Shown piece by piece: positions 63,124 through 64,000 of a stretch of 64,000 nucleotides of DNA. The notes below the pieces were generated by a model that was not told the origin of the DNA, searched no databases, and worked only from the letters and a program-made list of their open reading frames with translations. A program made the position numbers and the translations under genes. This DNA is from Streptomyces sp. WMMB 322. GTDB taxonomy: Bacteria; Actinomycetota; Actinomycetes; Streptomycetales; Streptomycetaceae. Within the stretch, counting starts at the first letter, position 1; the number at the start of each line of letters is the position of its first letter. The stretch covers positions 1-64,000 of the forward strand of contig NZ_FMHI01000010.1 in assembly GCF_900090145.1 (NCBI RefSeq), in the 5' to 3' direction.

Positions 63124-63345
63124 TCCTGCGCCTGCGGGGTGAGCTGTCGGATTCGGGCTGGAGCCGCCCGGCCGCAGCGAATGCGAGGGGGCATTCGCGT
63201 GCGGCTTCACCCCTAGCCGTGCGTTTCCTCGTGGGTGCGAAACGCGCGGCACTTACCTGGGTCCCCCGCTCCTGCCGGACTGGGATTGCGTGATTTCCGC
63301 CGGCCGGTGGCAGGATTCGGCGTTCCGGTGGCGGACCACCGCACG
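63124..63345 (-). promoter_or_regulatory. c-di-AMP riboswitch (ydaO/yuaA type)
   Basis: On the minus strand, upstream of the rpf gene, the conserved blocks appear in order: CGCCGAATCCTGCC, GGGGGACCCAGGTAA, AGGGGTGAAGCCGC, then CCCGAATCCGACAGCTCACC and CGCAGGCG just before the ribosome site AGGAGAGGA. These are the hallmarks of the ydaO motif, which binds cyclic di-AMP and reduces expression of rpf and other wall hydrolase genes in Streptomyces. Limits are approximate. Confidence 0.9.
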
Positions 63346-63573
63346 GGAGACGCGGTGGGATTGCACGTTAAACAGAAGAAATTCGCCTCCACAAGAAAGG
63401 CGCAGAATCCACCGGAGGCGAAGATCGTGGGAATTGGCATGTACGGGTTGAGGAGCGCCGTTCCATTCGCCTTGCGGCACAAGGGAATTGAACGGACCGG
63501 GATGCGTGCGACGCCGGTGATGTGATACCCGTCACGTTACTTCTGTGGTGCGAATCACGCGTTCTCCCCGCTT
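63346..63573. other. Spacer holding the riboswitch promoter
   Basis: AT-rich compared with the rest of the window. A TTTAAC at about 63370-63375 (minus strand) could be a -10 for the riboswitch transcript; no clear -35 was found. No gene is supported. Confidence 0.4.
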
Positions 63574-64000
63574 TTACGGACCGTTGTGCGCAGGCGCTGC
63601 GGAGCCGGCCGGATCCACTCGGTGATAGCGGCGCTCCGGGCGCCCCGTGGTGCCGTACCGCAGGGTGACGCGGGCGGTTCCCACGGAGACGAAGTGCTCC
63701 AGGTACCGGCGGGCGCTCACCCGGGACAGGCCTGCGCGTCCCGCGCACTCGGACGCGGAAAGGCCCGCGGGACCGGTCTCGGCGTCGAGCGTGGCGCGCA
63801 CCAGTCCGGCCGTCTGTTCCGTGAGCCCCTTGGGCAGCCGCACGCGCCGCCCGTCGGAGCCGGCCGCGGCCTCGTGCGGGCGCAGCGCACCGCCGTCGCT
63901 TCCGCCCCTGTCGCCGGAGGAGCCCGGGCGGCCGGGCTCGTCCGGCTCGCCGCCCGGAGCCGCCGTGTCGCCGAACAGCCGGTCGACGTCCCGCTGTTCC
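63574..64000 (-). CDS. CitB/DpiA-type response regulator, C-terminal part
   Basis: Open at the right edge; 141 codons are visible. DVDRLFG and RLPKGLTEQTAGLVRATL, then a helix-turn-helix with LSASECAGRAGLSRVSARRYLEHFVSVG, and the ending YGTTGRPERRYHRV match the C-terminal half of CitB/DpiA-family regulators of two-component systems for citrate, malate or related acids. An Asp/Gly/Pro-rich linker precedes it. The receiver domain and partner kinase lie outside the window. Confidence 0.88.
   Translation of the reverse strand, partial: EQRDVDRLFGDTAAPGGEPDEPGRPGSSGDRGGSDGGALRPHEAAAGSDGRRVRLPKGLTEQTAGLVRATLDAETGPAGLSASECAGRAGLSRVSARRYLEHFVSVGTARVTLRYGTTGRPERRYHRVDPAGSAAPAHNGP

Overview
The window is high-GC actinobacterial chromosome, almost certainly Streptomyces or a close relative. 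The evidence is GC-rich third codon positions throughout, a mycothiol-dependent formaldehyde dehydrogenase, an XRE/DUF397 regulator pair, an hrcA-dnaJ2 operon behind a CIRCE operator, a leucine-codon leader peptide before leuA, and a block of core genes in the usual Streptomyces order (hrcA-dnaJ2-rsmE ... phoH-ybeY-corC-era-leuA ... recO-uppS-zur-znuBC/znuA-glyS-dusB ... ppdK). No tRNA, rRNA or CRISPR array was seen.

Layout. 1-359: right end of an IS200/IS605-type element with the last part of tnpB. 0.4-7.3 kb: MBL hydrolase, the heat-shock operon hrcA-dnaJ2, a nitronate monooxygenase-like gene, rsmE, a HIT protein and RNase Z. 7.5-15.6 kb: a small secreted protein, a threonine dehydratase-like enzyme, formaldehyde dehydrogenase, a KefB-type antiporter, and a glucarate dehydratase plus PfkB kinase with a clear promoter and palindromic operator. 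15.7-23.7 kb: phoH (interrupted by an intein), ybeY, corC-like, a deaminase-like gene, era, and leuA with its leader peptide. 23.9-31.4 kb: accessory region with a TerB-like protein, a membrane protein between 42-bp direct repeats, an XRE/DUF397 pair, two small overlapping genes, and a four-gene cassette: EspC-like type VII substrate, cysteine-peptidase effector, chagasin-like lipoprotein and a small unknown protein.

31.5-44.5 kb: recO, uppS, the zinc operon znuA-znuC-znuB-zur, glyS, a Uma2 protein, a frameshifted phosphotransferase, an aldo/keto reductase-TetR pair, dusB and a zinc alcohol dehydrogenase. 44.7-53 kb: dodecin, then a sugar locus with two glycosidases and an isomerase on the minus strand facing an ABC-transporter remnant, a ROK repressor and a Gfo/Idh oxidoreductase. 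This locus has decayed: an alcohol dehydrogenase has lost its middle, a binding-protein start is fused to a permease end, and a MITE sits in the permease. 53.4-57.4 kb: pyruvate phosphate dikinase and two small enzymes. 57.5-61.8 kb: IclR regulator, MFS transporter and benzoylformate decarboxylase, with a second MITE copy between the last two. 62-64 kb: an Rpf-LysM-lytic transglycosylase behind a c-di-AMP (ydaO) riboswitch, then the C-terminal part of a CitB/DpiA-type response regulator.

The two most unusual items are (1) the phoH intein, which carries the Trp-Cys-Thr signature of class 3 inteins and a damaged first endonuclease motif, and (2) the effector cassette at 28.4-31.4 kb, where a papain/C39-like peptidase is followed by a lipoprotein resembling the chagasin class of papain inhibitors, suggesting a toxin-immunity pair.
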